64,000 nt of DNA from Bdellovibrionales bacterium (GTDB taxonomy: Bacteria; Bdellovibrionota; Bdellovibrionia; Bdellovibrionales; Bdellovibrionaceae): assembly GCA_018266295.1 (NCBI GenBank), contig JAFEAQ010000011.1, positions 62,001 through 126,000 of the forward strand, in the 5' to 3' direction. Positions 61,184 through 64,000 of this stretch are shown piece by piece. The translations under genes and the position numbers were made by a program. Every line of letters begins with the position of its first letter. Position 1 is the stretch's first letter. The notes beneath the pieces were generated by a model. That model was not told where the DNA came from. It did not search any database and worked only from the letters and a program-made list of their open reading frames with translations.

Positions 61184-61633
61184 TTATGCGCGGCCGGTAG
61201 AACCGAAGCCACCAACACCACGATCTGTGAAGGACAACTCGTCCGCCACTTCGAAGTGCGCTTGGATCACAGGCGCAACAACCAACTGAGCAATGCGCTC
61301 TTGATCTTGGATCAAAACACTGTCTTGGCCCAAGTTGATCACGATGATTTTCACTTCACCACGATAGTCCGCATCGATCGTTCCCGGCGTGTTCAAAACT
61401 GTCACACCTTGCTTCGCCGCAAAGCCGCTGCGAGGACGTGCCTGAATTTCAAAACCAAGTGGACACTCAAAGCTCAAACCCGTAGGGATCATCGCACGCT
61501 CACCTGGCTTCAAAGTCATCGGCGCCGTCAACTGCGCACGCACATCGACACCACTCGCACCAGCGGACTGGTACTGAGGAATTTCGCCTTTAAAATTTTC
61601 TAATTTTTTAATTTTTACTGTTAATGTTTTCAT
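61184..61633 (-). CDS. dut: Deoxyuridine triphosphate nucleotidohydrolase (dUTPase)
   Basis: Dut hydrolyses dUTP to dUMP, keeping uracil out of DNA. The five family motifs are visible: VDVRA (motif 1, about residue 30), RPRSGFAAK (motif 2), VLNTPGTIDADYRGEV (motif 3), ERIAQLVV (motif 4) and RGVGGFGSTG at the C-terminus (motif 5). Length 149 is normal for the trimeric enzyme. AAAGGAA lies before the ATG, and it is 10 bases after the M16 peptidase gene. A short stem GGGACG/CGTCCC lies 15 bases beyond its stop. Confidence 0.98.
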   Translation of the reverse strand: MKTLTVKIKKLENFKGEIPQYQSAGASGVDVRAQLTAPMTLKPGERAMIPTGLSFECPLGFEIQARPRSGFAAKQGVTVLNTPGTIDADYRGEVKIIVINLGQDSVLIQDQERIAQLVVAPVIQAHFEVADELSFTDRGVGGFGSTGRA

Positions 61634-61643
61634 ATATTTCCTT

Positions 61644-62909
61644 TTAAAATTCGAAGTCTTTCCACCACTTGTTGAGCTCGTCGACTCCGGAGCCCATCAG
61701 GACGCCCGAAATCTTGTCGATATCAAACTTCTCGCGAATGAATTCATTCACAGAAGTGCGAGTGACTTTCTGGATCTGCTGAACCACCGAGTCTACAGAA
61801 CGGTATTCACCAAAAACCATCTCATTCACCGCGATAGAGGTCATACGACTTTCAATATCATCAGACCCCAGCAAAATGCTACCAATGACTTGGGTCTTAA
61901 AGAGTTCCACGTCTGCTGCTGAAATCCCCGACTTTTTGAGCTTTCTCAGCTCACGAGAAATGATTTCAGCCACTTTTCGAACGCTCTTTAAATCAGTTCC
62001 CGCATAAATCAGCAAAGAGCCTGAATCCACATAGGTGTTCAGCATGCTGTGAATTGAATAAACCAGGCCTTTTTTCTCACGAACACTTTGGTAAAGTTTC
62101 GAAGTCATACCGCCACCTAAAAGAGTGTTTACGATATAAGATTCAAAACGTTGATTGTCTTTAAAACTCGTCGTTGGCAATCCCATCAACATATGGGTTT
62201 GCTCAGATGATTTTTCAGAAACCACACGACCCGTCTTCCAACGAGGTTTTTCACGATTGGCTTTAAATTTCGCCTTTGGCTTTTTTGCGAGCTTCTTCTC
62301 AACAGCCTCAAAGAAGACCTGATGATCCAAGTTCCCTGCTGCCGTCACAATGATATTGCGGCCGGTGTAACGGGACTTATAATAATCCGTCACCTTCTTT
62401 TGCGACATGTTCGCCACTGACTTTACCGTTCCAAGAATCGGTGTCGACAGCGGATTTCCGGCATAAGCTTTTTCAAAAAGAAGATCGTAGATCAACTCTT
62501 CCGGAGTATCGTCGGTCATAGCGATCTCTTGCAGGATCACCCCTTTTTCAAGCTTATAATCCTTTGCCGAGATTTGCATATTGCTGACCAAATCACAAAG
62601 CACATCAAGAGCTTTCTCCCAATGGTCTTTGAGCACAAGCGCATGATAGCAAGTATACTCACGCGTGGTGTACGCATTGAGATCCCCACCGAGTGCTTCT
62701 AATGATTTCGCGATTTGATAGGCTGAGCGAGTTTTCGTGCCTTTAAAGACAAGATGCTCAAGAAGATGCGAGATGCCGCCTTCGTCAGCAGCCTCATCCC
62801 GAGTGCCCGTCAGAACCCAAATCCCGATGGACACCGCACGAGAATCCAAGTGCTGTTCACTCAGCACTCGGATTCCGTTGTCTAATTCACTTTTATGAAA
62901 AGGGATCAT
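61644..62909 (-). CDS. M16 family zinc metallopeptidase
   Basis: The inverted zinc motif HLLEH (His48, Glu51, His52) and the third ligand Glu128, 76 residues later, mark the catalytic half of an M16 (pitrilysin/processing peptidase-like) enzyme. The second, inactive domain follows, and the R/Y signature (VYSIHSMLNTYVDSG) is present. The protein is 421 residues, the usual single-chain size of bacterial PqqL/MPP-like members. Its start overlaps the pnp stop by one base, and the pnp-M16-dut order is common in several bacteria. No signal peptide is visible, so it is probably cytoplasmic. Confidence 0.95.
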   Translation of the reverse strand: MIPFHKSELDNGIRVLSEQHLDSRAVSIGIWVLTGTRDEAADEGGISHLLEHLVFKGTKTRSAYQIAKSLEALGGDLNAYTTREYTCYHALVLKDHWEKALDVLCDLVSNMQISAKDYKLEKGVILQEIAMTDDTPEELIYDLLFEKAYAGNPLSTPILGTVKSVANMSQKKVTDYYKSRYTGRNIIVTAAGNLDHQVFFEAVEKKLAKKPKAKFKANREKPRWKTGRVVSEKSSEQTHMLMGLPTTSFKDNQRFESYIVNTLLGGGMTSKLYQSVREKKGLVYSIHSMLNTYVDSGSLLIYAGTDLKSVRKVAEIISRELRKLKKSGISAADVELFKTQVIGSILLGSDDIESRMTSIAVNEMVFGEYRSVDSVVQQIQKVTRTSVNEFIREKFDIDKISGVLMGSGVDELNKWWKDFEF

Positions 62910-64000
62910 TAATTCAACAAAGCCTTACGAGAAAGCTTGATACGACCTGCGCGATCGACCTCAAGAACTTTCACGTCCACCATGTCGCCCTCTTTGAGCA
63001 CGTCTGTCACGCTACGAATTCTTTCGTTCGCGATTTCAGAGATGTGCAAAAGACCTTGCGTGTTCGGAAGGATTTCAACGAAAGCTCCGAATTCAGCAAT
63101 CTTAACAACACGGCCTTTATAAGCCTTACCGACTTCTGCCTCTGCAATAATCTCATTGATCATCTTGATAGCAGCTTTTGTTGCTTCTGGATCCGCAGAC
63201 GCGATGTTGATTGTACCGTCGTCTTGGATTTCGATCTTAACACCGGTTGCTTCAGTGATTCCACGAATCACTTTACCACCCGTACCGATCACTTCGCGGA
63301 TCTTGTCTGGCTTAATTTTGATGGTCTCGATACGTGGAGCAAACTCAGAGATCTGACCACGAGCCAATTTCATCACTTTTTCCATTTCGCCCAAGATGTG
63401 AACGCGACCGTCTTTAGCTTGCGCCAAAGCTTGTTCCATCACTGCGAAAGAAACTGAATCGATTTTGATATCCATTTGAAGAGCCGTGATACCTGTTGCA
63501 GTACCCGCCACTTTGAAGTCCATATCGCCCAAGTGATCTTCATCACCCAAGATGTCTGTCAATACAGCAACGCGATCGCCTTCTTTGATCAAGCCCATGG
63601 CGATACCCGCAACGTTGCCTTTGATATGAACGCCGGCATCTAACAACGCCATAGTCCCCGCACAAACAGAACCCATAGAGCTAGAGCCGTTTGACTCCAA
63701 AACTTCAGAAACGACGCGGATTGTGTATGGGAACTTCTCGTGATCCGGAAGAACGGCTTTCAACGCGCGCTCAGCCAAGTTACCGTGACCGATTTCGCGA
63801 CGGCCTTGACCACCAAAGCGGCCTGTTTCTCCCACAGAGTATGGTGGGAAGTTGTAATGAAGCATAAAACGACGCTTTTCAGTGCCGAGCAATGCATCGA
63901 TCATTTGTTCATCATCTGCTGTCCCCAAAGTGACAGTCGCCAAACACTGAGTCTCACCACGAGTGAAAAGACCCGAACCGTGAGCACGTGGCAACAATCC
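62909..64000 (-). CDS. pnp: Polyribonucleotide nucleotidyltransferase, 3' part
   Basis: The frame runs off the window end, so the N-terminal RNase PH domain and start are outside; about 363 residues are visible. They contain the second RNase PH domain ([41 protein letters not shown]-like core, [13 protein letters not shown]), a KH domain ([20 protein letters not shown]) and an S1 RNA-binding domain near the C-terminus ([20 protein letters not shown]). It ends soon after S1 without an extra tail that would bind RNase E. PNPase degrades RNA from the 3' end using phosphate. It is followed by the M16 peptidase gene. Confidence 0.98.
   Translation of the reverse strand, partial: GLLPRAHGSGLFTRGETQCLATVTLGTADDEQMIDALLGTEKRRFMLHYNFPPYSVGETGRFGGQGRREIGHGNLAERALKAVLPDHEKFPYTIRVVSEVLESNGSSSMGSVCAGTMALLDAGVHIKGNVAGIAMGLIKEGDRVAVLTDILGDEDHLGDMDFKVAGTATGITALQMDIKIDSVSFAVMEQALAQAKDGRVHILGEMEKVMKLARGQISEFAPRIETIKIKPDKIREVIGTGGKVIRGITEATGVKIEIQDDGTINIASADPEATKAAIKMINEIIAEAEVGKAYKGRVVKIAEFGAFVEILPNTQGLLHISEIANERIRSVTDVLKEGDMVDVKVLEVDRAGRIKLSRKALLN

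Overview
The window reads as chromosome of a Bdellovibrio-type predatory bacterium (Bdellovibrionota). This is an inference from three things: an unusually high share of genes with signal peptides or lipoboxes, two giant fibre proteins with C-terminal S74 chaperone domains like the mosaic adhesive trimeric (MAT) fibres described in Bdellovibrio, and a complete type II secretion cluster whose GspL is PilM-like. Coding density is very high, no stretch longer than about 300 bases lacks a gene, and I saw no rRNA, tRNA, CRISPR array, prophage or plasmid module.

Layout. (1) 1-8694, plus strand: seven tightly packed genes for unrecognised secreted, cysteine-containing proteins, two of them paralogues of each other. 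(2) 8691-12943: a divergent stress locus. An ECF sigma factor, its membrane anti-sigma factor (NrsF type) and MsrA lie on the minus strand, and MsrB with a DipZ-type thiol transporter on the plus strand. Both arms carry the same promoter pattern, GTAACC-N16-CGAA. (3) 12947-13886: a small GlsB/YeaQ-like membrane protein and an unknown protein. (4) 13958-27099: type II secretion genes gspC to gspN in canonical order, mostly with very short or overlapping junctions. (5) 27281-29221: ssb, a lipoprotein and a predicted outer-membrane barrel. (6) 29219-29980: a REP-associated tyrosine transposase (RAYT) unit bounded by perfect 35-base inverted repeats; a third copy of the repeat lies alone at 13273-13307. 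(7) 29978-34031, minus: yicC, gmk, rpoZ and a bifunctional (p)ppGpp synthetase/hydrolase.

(8) 34310-40285, plus: a five-gene operon encoding a very large pseudopilin-like protein without the usual Glu5, two further prepilins, a secreted protein with three EF-hand-like loops and a proline/threonine-rich exported protein. It is preceded by a possible sigma-28 promoter and closed by a strong terminator. (9) 40378-48710: a membrane spermidine-synthase-like protein on the plus strand overlaps the end of a long minus-strand run (unknown protein, glycosyltransferase, SH3-barrel protein, mutL, miaA, two membrane proteins). (10) 48814-60152, plus: envelope proteins, then a small lipoprotein and two paralogous fibre proteins of about 1,380 and 1,575 residues. 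(11) 60153-64000, minus: a secreted protein, dut, an M16 peptidase and the 3' part of pnp.

How the parts fit together: type II secretion, the fibre genes, the pseudopilin operon and the secreted cluster all serve the cell envelope and extracellular surface, as expected for a predator. The Msr locus looks like a dedicated repair circuit for oxidised methionine outside the cytoplasm. The most promising undescribed systems are the seven-gene secreted cluster, the pseudopilin/EF-hand operon, and the pairing of one-cysteine MsrA and MsrB with DipZ under a sigma-F-like switch.
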